This document shows positions 6,223 through 6,239 of a DNA stretch of 6,239 nt, in pieces. Origin of the DNA: an uncultured Hyphomicrobiales bacterium (GTDB lineage Bacteria > Pseudomonadota > Alphaproteobacteria > Rhizobiales > CAJQND01); contig CAJQND010000015.1 of the NCBI GenBank assembly GCA_905479595.1, positions 1-6,239 on the forward strand. The letters are read 5' to 3'. The notes beneath the pieces are model-generated. The model made no database searches. It was not told the origin of the DNA and saw only the letters and a program-made list of their open reading frames with translations. The first letter of the stretch is position 1, and each line of letters opens with the position of its first letter. A program made the position numbers and the translations under genes.

Positions 6223-6239
6223 CTCAACTCAAAGCTCTC

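Overview
The window looks like chromosomal DNA from an alphaproteobacterium, most likely of the order Rhizobiales/Hyphomicrobiales. The best evidence is the block trxB, then a LysR regulator closely resembling LsrB/VtlR, then an intergenic region with the architecture of an AbcR (alpha-r15) small RNA. Base composition is moderate by eye and uniform across the genes. No tRNA, rRNA, CRISPR array, insertion sequence or phage gene is visible. The genus cannot be fixed from the sequence.

Left part (1-1689, + strand): the window opens inside trxB (thioredoxin reductase, N-terminal ~70 residues missing). After 46 bases comes a complete LysR-type regulator resembling LsrB (Sinorhizobium) / VtlR (Brucella, Agrobacterium).

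Middle (1690-2945, + strand): a 332-base stretch without a protein gene holds the most interesting object in the window. It contains a CTATAT -10 box, a C/U-rich anti-Shine-Dalgarno stretch, a perfect 10-bp hairpin with a second C/U-rich loop, a weaker hairpin with a U5 loop, a third CUCCC segment, and a perfect 10-bp terminator-like hairpin followed by a T-run. I read this as one AbcR-type riboregulator of about 135 nt, probably controlled by the adjacent LysR protein. A ten-helix EamA/DMT permease follows, with an unusual translation start.

Right part (2967-6166, - strand): msrP (yedY), the Tat-exported molybdoenzyme that repairs periplasmic methionine sulfoxide, converges on the permease. 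Its usual membrane partner msrQ is not next to it. Upstream of msrP, and transcribed the same way, is a complete EF-G-like GTPase of the EF-G2/FusA2 type, which lacks the catalytic histidine of the G3 motif. A hairpin in the 137-base gap suggests the two minus-strand genes are separate units.

A loose common theme is redox and envelope homeostasis: TrxB (cytoplasmic thiols), LsrB/VtlR (linked to oxidative stress and envelope control in rhizobia), AbcR (post-transcriptional control of uptake systems) and MsrP (repair of oxidised periplasmic proteins). Family assignments come from recognising motifs in the translated sequence and from memory of the families; no search was run.
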